A stretch of 28,503 nt of DNA from JANOQP01 sp044227705 (GTDB lineage Bacteria > Bacteroidota > Bacteroidia > Chitinophagales > Saprospiraceae): NCBI GenBank assembly GCA_044227705.1, contig JBGAWE010000027.1:1-28503 (forward strand), in the 5' to 3' direction. The position numbers and the translations under genes are program-made. Numbering within the stretch: position 1 is the first letter of the stretch; each line of letters begins with the position of its first letter. The notes beneath the pieces are model-generated. The model was not told the DNA's origin, searched no databases, and worked only from the letters and a program-made list of their open reading frames with translations. Shown in pieces: positions 1-7,232 of the stretch.

Positions 1-18
1 GCGGGGATTTTTTTTTCC

Positions 19-1221
19 TCAAAACACCACTTCCGTTCTCGGCAGCGCCGCCCGCAGCCGCTCAACCTCCTCGCGGGGCAGCTTGTTGCCCTTGAGGTTG
101 AGCTGGTCGAGCCGGTCCATGCCGAAGAGGCACTCAGGCAGTTTCTTGAGCTTGTTGCGCGACAGGTTGAGCACGCGCAGGTTGCCCAGGAAGCCTATGG
201 TCTCGGGCAGTACCTCGATGCGGTTGTCGGCCAGGTGCAGCTCCTCGAGGATGGCGCAGTCGCCCAGCCTGTCCGGTAGCTCGCGGAGCTTGTTGCCCGA
301 CAGGTTGAGGAAACGCATCCGGTGCCAGCCGCCGACCTCGGGTGGCAAACGCTCGATGTGGTTGCCCGACAGGTTGGCACCCTCCATCGCCCGCAGCTCG
401 AAAAGCTCGGGCGGCAGCTCTTTAATGCGGTTGTGCGAGAGGTTGAGCGCGTGGAGCACCTGCAGCTGGGCTATCTCGGGGGGTATGCGCTCGATTTTGT
501 TCCTTTGGAGGCCGAATATCTGCAAGGTCTTCGCCTGGTTGAAGAAGATGGGCGGTATCTCCTTCGCGCCCTGCCGCTCGAACTCGATATGTTCCAGTTC
601 GACCCGGTCGAGGAAGTCGGGGACGATTTTCCGCGAGAGCATCTCCATCGCCACCCGCTTGGCGAACTGCTGCGCCTGGTCGTTGACATGGGCAATGGAG
701 TCCGTCCGGGCCTTTTCGCGGGCGATGGAGTCGGCCTGCGCACGCTGCTCGATGCGAAACAGCTTCCCCTGCAGTGCCATTTTCTCAGCTATCTCGGCGT
801 CGTGCTTTTTGAGGTTCTCCAGCTCGATTCTCATCAGGTGCTCCTCGTTACGCTGCCGCCTGTCGCGCTCGAGCAAGAGAAGGGAGTCGGTCAGTTTTAG
901 GGAGTCGCTCTTGCGCTGCAGCTCGTTGTAGGCGTGCAGCAGTTCCGCTCGCTGGGCATCGGCCAGTTGCTGGGCGGCGACGGCCTCGACCCGCAGGCGG
1001 TTCATTTCCTTGAAAAGCTCGGCCTTCTTGACCTTCGCCTGCTGCCTCAGGTCGTCGTTGCAGGCGGCCACCTCGGCGCTCTCGTATTTTCGGTACCGAA
1101 TCTCGAAGTCGGCGTTGTTCCGCGCCTCCCTTATCAACTGAGCAAAATCGGGACAGTCCTGCGCGGCGGCAGGGGCGGCGGCGGCCAGCAGGGCCAGCGC
1201 AGCAAACAGGTGGCGTTTCAT
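19..1221 (-). CDS. Exported coiled-coil + leucine-rich-repeat protein (putative sensor of STAND/SIR2-TIR operon)
   Basis: 400 residues from the ATG at 1221, chosen because it overlaps the stop of the upstream STAND gene (ATGA) and is followed at once by a classic signal peptide (K/R, then Leu/Ala-rich, cleavage near AAAQ at 17-21). An in-frame extension to 1665 only runs inside the neighbour. After the signal, residues about 25-60 contain a short Cys-bearing helical segment, and about 60-200 are highly charged helix with coiled-coil character. Residues about 233-393 are seven 23-residue leucine-rich repeats of the LxxLxLSxNxLxxLPxxI type. LRRs are protein-binding surfaces and in NLR-type receptors serve as the sensor. 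The operon context suggests a sensor role, but the signal peptide predicts a periplasmic location, opposite the cytosolic ATPase. Ligand unknown. The LRR and signal peptide are seen directly; the sensor role is inferred. Confidence 0.9.
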   Translation of the reverse strand: MKRHLFAALALLAAAAPAAAQDCPDFAQLIREARNNADFEIRYRKYESAEVAACNDDLRQQAKVKKAELFKEMNRLRVEAVAAQQLADAQRAELLHAYNELQRKSDSLKLTDSLLLLERDRRQRNEEHLMRIELENLKKHDAEIAEKMALQGKLFRIEQRAQADSIAREKARTDSIAHVNDQAQQFAKRVAMEMLSRKIVPDFLDRVELEHIEFERQGAKEIPPIFFNQAKTLQIFGLQRNKIERIPPEIAQLQVLHALNLSHNRIKELPPELFELRAMEGANLSGNHIERLPPEVGGWHRMRFLNLSGNKLRELPDRLGDCAILEELHLADNRIEVLPETIGFLGNLRVLNLSRNKLKKLPECLFGMDRLDQLNLKGNKLPREEVERLRAALPRTEVVF

Positions 1222-2918
1222 TTCTTGATTTTTTTGATTTTCTCGGCAATACGCGGGTCGGTGTTGCCCGTCTTTTGGGCCTTTTCGAGGCGGCGGAGGG
1301 CCATGTCGCGGTTGCCCGACTCGAGGAGGATGTCGACTTCGCGCAGCAGGTCGTCTGTGGCCAGTTGCTCGCGGCGTCGGGTCTCCTCGCGCAGTTGTTG
1401 AAGGGCCGCTTCCGCCTCTTGTTGCTTGGCAACCGCCGATCGCTCGGCCTGCTCGGCGCGGCGGGCCTGTTGGATGGCGTAGATGGCCGGGAAGATGGCC
1501 AGCCCCGCTGCCACGATCGCCCCCGCCGCCAGGATTCGCGCCCTCGACCGCTCCGACTGGGCCTTGAGCTTCTCCGCCCGGTCGCGTTCCGACTGCGCCT
1601 GCAGCCGTTCGCGCTCCTCGGCCTCGGTGCGGGCCTTTCGGCTCTTGAGGACGGGTGCGAGCCATGTGTCGTGGCTTATTTCATAGTAAAAGCTCTCCAG
1701 TTTCGGCTCCCGCCTGACCAGCCGCTGCCGCTCCAGTTCGGCGAGGAGCCTCACATCAGCTCCGTGCCGCTCGACCAGTTCGACAACATCGACCGACTGG
1801 CGGCGACCGTTCTTGTTGATGAGCGCGTCTTCGAGGAGGCGGTGGGCGGCCTCGGGCCAGCCCGCTTCGACCTGCGCGAGGGAGGCCAGCCGCCGGTTGT
1901 AGCTTTCCTCTATGATGGCCCCGATGCCCGCCTCGCCGCCGTAGAAGTCCGGCCCGACAAGCGGCAGCCCGTCGGCCCCCGGTCGCAGCAGACTCGCCGT
2001 GCCCGGCCCGGCGGCCATGACCTTCTCCTCGATAGCCTGGCAGACGGACTGCAGCTGGAAGGATTCCACTTCGTTGTTCTTTGTCAAAACGGAGAGTATC
2101 TCGCGCTTGGCTGACTCCTCGAACCCGAACCGGGGGCTGGCGAAGGGCTCGTCGAGCAACGCGGGCCGCTCCATGGCCTCGATGGCCTGCGCCTCGTCGA
2201 GGCCGAAGAGCTGGTAGCGCGAGCGCAGGATGTAGGGTATCTGCTCCGAAAGCTCGTCCATGAAGTGCAGCATGTCGCTGCGGATGGAGAAGACGAAGCG
2301 CATCGGGGGGGCGTGTTCGAGGCGGGCGGCCTCCGCGTCGTCGATGCGGCCCGCGTCGAGGTCGGCGACGACCCGCTCGCGCAGGGCGGCGGGCGTGCGC
2401 TCGTGGATGAGGTCGGCCAGTTGCTGCACGAACACCTCCCGCCGGTGGGGGTCGGGGTAGAGCGTGAAAAGTTCCTCGAACTGGTCGAAGATGAACAGCG
2501 GCGTGAACTGCGTCGGTGCCTCGCCGAAGGGTCGGTCGGCTATTTGCTGCCAAAAGGTGGCGTCATTCGACGTGTCCCGCGCCGCTTTTTGGGCCTCCGT
2601 TTCTGTTTTTCCGCTGAAGCGGTGCCAGGCCGTGTCGAGCTGAATCGAAAAGTGCGACTCGGGCGAGAGCGCGTCGGTGCCGAACCGCACCGGCACCGGC
2701 ACCATCCACTGCCCATACAAGAGCGGCATCACGCCCGCCTGCAAGAGCGAGGTCTTCCCGTAGCCCGACTTGGAAAAAAGCACCACCGTCCGCTCGACGC
2801 TGATGAGGTTGAACAGGTCGCGGGTCTCCTGTTTGCGGCCGAAGAACAAGTCTTTCTGCGCCGTCGTGAACGAGGCGAGGCCGGGGTATCGCGTCCGCTT
2901 CTCTGTGGTGGGGGTCAT
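1218..2918 (-). CDS. STAND-type NTPase (nSTAND1-like) with C-terminal membrane helix
   Basis: 566 residues. The N-terminus has the YPGLxSF...FFGR signature that opens nSTAND NTPase domains. The P-loop is SKSGYGKTS at residues 49-57, with Ser in place of the usual first Gly. Walker B is LFIFDQFEELF at 141-151, a SIRSD motif lies at 211-215, and a winged-helix-like YYEISHD motif lies at 411-417. A charged helix (about 430-460) leads to one hydrophobic segment at about 462-482, then a coiled-coil and short helical tail. By the positive-inside rule the ATPase should be cytosolic and the last 80 or so residues periplasmic. STAND proteins act as ATP-driven switches that oligomerise on sensing a trigger. 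Both ends overlap the neighbouring genes by 4 nt, so translation is probably coupled. Likely role: transducer between the exported LRR protein and the SIR2-TIR protein. NTPase class is clear; the trigger is unknown. Confidence 0.92.
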   Translation of the reverse strand: MTPTTEKRTRYPGLASFTTAQKDLFFGRKQETRDLFNLISVERTVVLFSKSGYGKTSLLQAGVMPLLYGQWMVPVPVRFGTDALSPESHFSIQLDTAWHRFSGKTETEAQKAARDTSNDATFWQQIADRPFGEAPTQFTPLFIFDQFEELFTLYPDPHRREVFVQQLADLIHERTPAALRERVVADLDAGRIDDAEAARLEHAPPMRFVFSIRSDMLHFMDELSEQIPYILRSRYQLFGLDEAQAIEAMERPALLDEPFASPRFGFEESAKREILSVLTKNNEVESFQLQSVCQAIEEKVMAAGPGTASLLRPGADGLPLVGPDFYGGEAGIGAIIEESYNRRLASLAQVEAGWPEAAHRLLEDALINKNGRRQSVDVVELVERHGADVRLLAELERQRLVRREPKLESFYYEISHDTWLAPVLKSRKARTEAEERERLQAQSERDRAEKLKAQSERSRARILAAGAIVAAGLAIFPAIYAIQQARRAEQAERSAVAKQQEAEAALQQLREETRRREQLATDDLLREVDILLESGNRDMALRRLEKAQKTGNTDPRIAEKIKKIKK

Positions 2919-4258
2919 GGCTTGGGGAGTGTTTCGATGAGCTTTTCGAGCCGCTCGGCGACCATTTTTGTCCCCACGTCATCCTGCATGAAACTCAACG
3001 GGACGGTCGCGGCCGGGAGGGCAGGGATTCTTTGCCGCAGGAAATCCGTCGCGCCCGCCATCTCACGCGCATAGATGGCCGCGACAACCACCGAGGGCGA
3101 GGCCTGGGCGATGGCCAGTTCGGCTTTTTCCATCAGCTCATCGTCGGCAACGAAATCTGCTGAAAGGACAAGCAAAATCACTGAAGCTTCACGTATTTTT
3201 TGTGTCCGGTTAGCTTTTTCGTCTCCCGCTTCAAAGTCGTTTATTGAAAGTTCACGCAAAAAATGTGTCCGTCGAGCATTGGCAAGTTGGCTTCCAATGC
3301 GCTGGCGTGTCGCTTCATCTTTTTCGTTTGGGTGGAGGATGAAAAGAAGTGACCGCTGACTGTCGGAAGCTGTCGGCCCAGTGTTTTTTGGTGATTCGAT
3401 GCGTTCTCGGATGCCTTGCAACAGGTGCAGAGGCTGGTCGGAGAGGAAGGAGAACTTGAACTGGTGGCCAAAAAACTCGGCCGTCGCGGGCGACATCTGC
3501 GCCGACGCACCCTCCGGCAGGCCGAAGACGAGGCGGGCCTTTTCGCTGAATTTCAGGATATGGAACAAGACCTTCAGGTACCAATGCTCGAAGTCGAAAC
3601 CGACGAAGAGGAAGGCTTCGCAGTCGAGCATGGCATTTTGAAGGCCTTTGGGCAGACCCTTCTCATTGGGAGTGCTTTGCACGGAGTCGATATAGGTCAA
3701 CTGGTCGCCCACGGTGAGGACGAGGGAGTTGTTAATCTTGTCAGCGACGCGGCCGAAAAGCTGATAGATGTAGGTCCAGTCAGGCGGGACGTTGTGGATG
3801 TTGTCGGGCTGGGATTCCCTGAATCGGTAGAACTCGGCCTCGGCATTTCGGCGGCGGGTGGTGGCAAAGGCTTTTTGCAAAAGCTCGTCGTGCGCCCCGG
3901 TGAACACGAGCCGGAAGGGGAGCCTCGACGCTTCGAGCAGGACGGCGGACGGCTCGGTGTGCTGCTTGTAGAAATCTCGGACGATGATTTCGAGGGAGGT
4001 GCGGGCCATGTTGGGCAGGCCGAGGAAGGCGGTGGCGCAGAGGCCGAGGTTGGTGGGCGCGGGGAGGTGTTTGCCCGATTTTTTGTGGAAAGCCTCGGCG
4101 ATTTCCTCGGCCAAGAGGTGGCGGAGGGGCCGCCCGGCTTTGTCGCAGCTGGCGAGGGGGCCGAGGATGAGGGCGCACTTCTCGTTCTCGACAAGCTCGG
4201 CGAGCTGGTCGAGGTCGGCGGGGGAAAATGCGAGCGGCTGTGCTTGGGCTTCGGGCAT
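2915..4258 (-). CDS. SIR2-like + TIR-like two-domain protein (putative NAD-targeting effector)
   Basis: 447 residues, first gene of the operon. Residues about 15-285 fit the SIR2-like fold of bacterial defence proteins: a nucleotide-loop region CALILGPLAS at 28-37, FTGAHDELLQKAF at 119-131, YQLFG at 165-169, LVLTVGDQL at 179-187 and FLFVGFDFEHWYL at 216-228. Residues about 301-447 resemble a TIR domain: LLFILHP strand, then NDFEAGD, then VILLVLSADF, then MEKAELAI, where Glu380 is where the catalytic Glu of TIR NADases would sit. Both folds can destroy NAD+ in known anti-phage systems. The usual SIR2 GAG loop, Asn and His (LHG) are not conserved here (GPLAS, LFG), so this half may not be catalytic. 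No signal peptide, so cytosolic. Effector role is inferred from domains and from the overlap with the STAND gene. Confidence 0.85.
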   Translation of the reverse strand: MPEAQAQPLAFSPADLDQLAELVENEKCALILGPLASCDKAGRPLRHLLAEEIAEAFHKKSGKHLPAPTNLGLCATAFLGLPNMARTSLEIIVRDFYKQHTEPSAVLLEASRLPFRLVFTGAHDELLQKAFATTRRRNAEAEFYRFRESQPDNIHNVPPDWTYIYQLFGRVADKINNSLVLTVGDQLTYIDSVQSTPNEKGLPKGLQNAMLDCEAFLFVGFDFEHWYLKVLFHILKFSEKARLVFGLPEGASAQMSPATAEFFGHQFKFSFLSDQPLHLLQGIRERIESPKNTGPTASDSQRSLLFILHPNEKDEATRQRIGSQLANARRTHFLRELSINDFEAGDEKANRTQKIREASVILLVLSADFVADDELMEKAELAIAQASPSVVVAAIYAREMAGATDFLRQRIPALPAATVPLSFMQDDVGTKMVAERLEKLIETLPKP

Positions 4259-4524
4259 CGCGGATTGTTTTTCGTTGGAGGAATTGGTTGCAAATGAAAA
4301 AAATATGAGGGGAAAGGGCTGTTTTGTTTTCTTTTCAAAAAGCGGGCGCGGGGCGGCCGCCGGGTAGCCGACAAATCAACCGGGGGCTTTGATACATTTG
4401 CCCGCTTTTTTGAGGGGGCCGGGAAATTTCGGGCGGGAAGCCGCCAATTTCCGGCGAGGCCCGTTCAGAGGGGCGCGTCGAAACAGGCGCAAACCCCGGT
4501 ATCCAGACCACAACTTCAGCTTAA
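4259..4524. other. Divergent intergenic region between the SIR2-TIR operon and bamA
   Basis: 266 bp between two divergently transcribed genes, so it should hold both promoters. A TAnnTTTG match for bamA is listed separately. No matching element was found on the minus strand for the SIR2-TIR operon. No open frame or stable hairpin stands out. Confidence 0.6.
4393..4400 (+). promoter_or_regulatory. Possible -7 element upstream of bamA
   Basis: TACATTTG matches the Bacteroidota -7 consensus TAnnTTTG and lies about 125 nt before the bamA ATG. No TTTG box is present at the expected distance upstream, so this is weak. Confidence 0.35.
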
Positions 4525-7068
4525 ATGAGAAAAACCTTTCCGATAGCCGCGCTCGCCGTCCTCCTTTTTTCGGTCGGCCCGGTCTTTTCCCAAAAAATAG
4601 ACACCCTCCCCCCGAGCATCAGCTATGAAAAACCGGAGGAGTTCGAAATCGGCGGCATCAAAGTCAGCGGGGCGCAGTACGCCGACGCGAACGCGCTCAT
4701 CGCCATCTCCGGTTTGAAGATCGGGCAGAAGGTGCGCGTGCCGGGGCAGGAGATCACGAAGGCGATGCGGTCGCTTTGGAACGTGAAGCTCTTCACCGAC
4801 GTCCAAATTCTTCAAGAAAGGAAGCAGGGGACGGTCATCTTCCTCGAAATCGTTGTAAAAGAAAGGCCGCGCTACGCCCGCCACTCTTTCAAAGGGGTGA
4901 AAAAAAGCCAGCACGACGACCTCAACGGCATCATCAACAAGCGGCTGCTGAAAGGTGCCATCGTGACGGACAACGTCAAGACTGAAATCTCGGAGGCCAT
5001 CAAGACGCACTATGTCGAAAAGGGCTTTCTGGACACGAAAGTGAAAATTAAGGAGACGCCGGACGAGAAGACCATCAACGCCATCAAGCTCGACATCGGG
5101 GTGACGAAGGGGAAGAAGGTCAAGATCCAAAGCATCAAATTCACCGGCAACGAGCACGCCAAGCGGCGCAAGCTGGCCAAGAAGATGAAGGGGACGAAGA
5201 CCCGCTGGCACATCTTCAGTGGCTCGAAGCTCATCAAAAAGGATTATGAGGAGGACAAGACGAAGGTCGTCGCCTACTACAACTCGCTCGGCTTCCGCGA
5301 TGCGGAGATCGTGAAGGACTCGATTTGGCGCAGCGGGCGCAAGCAGCGCGTCAACATCAAGATCGACGTGAAGGAGGGTCAGCGGTACTTTTTTCGAAAC
5401 ATCGCCTGGAAGGGGAACACCATTTACGACAACGCCTACCTGACGCAGGTTTTGGGCATCAACAAGGGCGACGTCTACAACCAAGACCTGCTCGACCAGC
5501 GCATCAAGTTCGCGCAGGACGGGCGCGACATTTCCTCGCTCTACCTCGACAACGGCTATCTGTTTTTCACCTGCGACCCGGTCGAGGTGGCAGTCGACAA
5601 AGACTCCATCGACCTCGAAATGCGGATTTACGAAGGGCCGCAGGCGACCATCGACCGCGTCGTCATCAAGGGCAACGACCGGACGAACGAGCACGTCATC
5701 CGCCGCGAGCTTTACACGAGGCCGGGCGACAAGTTCAGCCGCTCGGACATCATACGCTCGCAGCGCGAAATCATCAACCTCGGCTACTTCAACCCCGAGG
5801 CCCTCGGCATCAACACGCCCGTCAACCCGCAGCGCGGGACTGTCGACATCGAGTACACCGTTGAGGAGAAACCGAGCGACCAACTGGAGCTTTCCGCTGG
5901 CTATCAGCCGAAAACGTATTACACCTCGAAAGGCTCCGTCATCGGGACGCTCGGGGTGACGTTCAACAACTTCTCCATCAAGAACATTGGGAAGAAGTCC
6001 GCTTGGAACCCCTTGCCGCAGGGCGATGGGCAGCGGTTGAGCATCCGGGCGCAGTCGTCGGGCGAGCGGTACCAATCTTACAACCTGTCTTTCACGGAGC
6101 CGTGGATGGGCGGGCGGAAGCCGAACTCGCTGACCGTCGCCGGTTTTTACAACCGCTACAACGTGGGCTATTTGAGCACGAACGTGCAGCGGTTCGAGAT
6201 TCTGCAAGGCTCGCTCGGCTTCGGGACGCGGCTGAAGGTGCCGGACGACAACTTCGTCTTCCGCGCCAACCTCGACATCCAGCAGCTCCACCTGCAGAAC
6301 TACGCGGGCTTCTACACGCCCGAGGGCCGCGCGGTGACGAACGGCCGATTCAACAACTGGAGCGTCGAGCTGACCCTCGCCCGCAACTCCATCAACGACC
6401 CGCTCTTCCCGAAGAACGGCTCGCAGTTCAGCCTGTCGAGCAAGCTCACGCCGCCCTATTCGCTGCTCGGCAGCAACCGCTGGAAGGACAGCGACCTCGA
6501 ACAACGATACAAATTCGTCGAGTACGCCAAGTGGCGATTCGACGCCGACTGGTACACGACGCTCGTCGGGAAGCTCGTCCTGCGGGCCTCGGGGAAGATG
6601 GGGCTGCTCTCTTACTGGAACAAGGAGGTCGGCCTCTCGCCCTTCGAGCGCTACGAAATCGGCGGCGACGGCTTGAGCAACCAGGGCGCCTTCTTCAATG
6701 GCCGCGAAATCCTCTCGGCGCGCGGCTACGGCGTGGGGGACTACGCCTCCAACGGCGTGGCGGGTTCGGCCGTCTTCAACAAGTACACCCTCGAGCTGCG
6801 CTACCCGCTGACGCTCAACCCGCAGTCGACCATCTACGTCCTCGGCTTCGGGCAGGCCACCAACGCCTGGGCGCGCGGCCGCGACTGGAACCCCTTCGAC
6901 CTCAAGCGCTCGGCCGGGCTGGGGCTGCGGGTCTTCCTGCCGATGTTCGGCGTGCTCGGCTTCGACTACGGCGTGGGCTTTGACAAGCCGGACAAAATCG
7001 AGGCGGGCGTGCGGCGGCTGCAGAGCTATGGGCAGTTCAACATCGTTTTAGGGTTTGAGCCGGATTGA
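4525..7068 (+). CDS. bamA: Outer-membrane protein assembly factor BamA (Omp85 family)
   Basis: 847 residues with a signal peptide (cleavage near FSQ, residue 23). Residues about 35-430 are a chain of POTRA-type repeats, visible as recurring phrases such as FEIGGIKVSG, IKFTGNEHA, IAWKGNTIYDN and VVIKGNDRTNE. The remainder is an Omp85 beta-barrel with the conserved RGY motif (SARGYG, near residue 733) of the loop that plugs the barrel. BamA inserts and folds beta-barrel proteins in the outer membrane, and the window encodes at least two likely clients. Length is normal for the family. It ends in FEPD instead of the terminal Phe of many barrels. It stands alone on its strand, followed by a strong terminator, so it is probably transcribed as a single gene. 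Confidence 0.96.
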   Translation: MRKTFPIAALAVLLFSVGPVFSQKIDTLPPSISYEKPEEFEIGGIKVSGAQYADANALIAISGLKIGQKVRVPGQEITKAMRSLWNVKLFTDVQILQERKQGTVIFLEIVVKERPRYARHSFKGVKKSQHDDLNGIINKRLLKGAIVTDNVKTEISEAIKTHYVEKGFLDTKVKIKETPDEKTINAIKLDIGVTKGKKVKIQSIKFTGNEHAKRRKLAKKMKGTKTRWHIFSGSKLIKKDYEEDKTKVVAYYNSLGFRDAEIVKDSIWRSGRKQRVNIKIDVKEGQRYFFRNIAWKGNTIYDNAYLTQVLGINKGDVYNQDLLDQRIKFAQDGRDISSLYLDNGYLFFTCDPVEVAVDKDSIDLEMRIYEGPQATIDRVVIKGNDRTNEHVIRRELYTRPGDKFSRSDIIRSQREIINLGYFNPEALGINTPVNPQRGTVDIEYTVEEKPSDQLELSAGYQPKTYYTSKGSVIGTLGVTFNNFSIKNIGKKSAWNPLPQGDGQRLSIRAQSSGERYQSYNLSFTEPWMGGRKPNSLTVAGFYNRYNVGYLSTNVQRFEILQGSLGFGTRLKVPDDNFVFRANLDIQQLHLQNYAGFYTPEGRAVTNGRFNNWSVELTLARNSINDPLFPKNGSQFSLSSKLTPPYSLLGSNRWKDSDLEQRYKFVEYAKWRFDADWYTTLVGKLVLRASGKMGLLSYWNKEVGLSPFERYEIGGDGLSNQGAFFNGREILSARGYGVGDYASNGVAGSAVFNKYTLELRYPLTLNPQSTIYVLGFGQATNAWARGRDWNPFDLKRSAGLGLRVFLPMFGVLGFDYGVGFDKPDKIEAGVRRLQSYGQFNIVLGFEPD

Positions 7069-7095
7069 TTCCGGCGCAGACTGGTTTGAAAATGG

Positions 7096-7141
7096 CGAGG
7101 GCCAACTGGTTGATTTTCAATCGGTTGGCCCTCGATTTTTC
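7096..7141 (+). terminator. Intrinsic terminator of bamA
   Basis: A perfect 11-bp stem (CGAGGGCCAAC with GTTGGCCCTCG, 7096-7106 and 7124-7134) continues inward with further pairs to a 3-nt loop, and is followed by A and six Ts. It lies 27 nt after the bamA stop. Confidence 0.9.
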
Positions 7142-7194
7142 AAGTTGGCGCCCCGTTCATGGTTGCAGAAACTTTGCGAGGCCAAAAGCCGGCC

Positions 7195-7219
7195 GTTGTT
7201 CGGCGTCCTCGCCAACATT
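7195..7219. repeat. Dispersed hairpin element, copy 1
   Basis: Shares 16 consecutive bases (GGCGTCCTCGCCAACA) with the copy at 20458-20481. Arms TTGTTcGGCG and CGCCAACA around a TCCT loop form an 8-bp stem with one bulged C. It sits in the gap between the bamA terminator and the end of the minus-strand gene. No T-run follows on either strand, so it is not a standard terminator. Confidence 0.65.
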
Positions 7220-7232
7220 CGTCTACCCCAAA

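Noticed and set aside
1222..1665. 148-residue N-terminal extension of the LRR protein
   Set aside because: Low-complexity Arg/Gly/Pro sequence inside the STAND gene; the signal peptide marks the true start.
4516..6504. 662-codon open frame antisense to bamA
   Set aside because: A GC-rich shadow of bamA: composition is Val/Arg/Asp/Leu-rich without domains, while the sense frame is an unmistakable Omp85 protein.
7195..7219. Hairpin as a second terminator of bamA or of the minus-strand gene
   Set aside because: No T-run on either side, and the same core recurs elsewhere in leaders, so it is better treated as a dispersed element.
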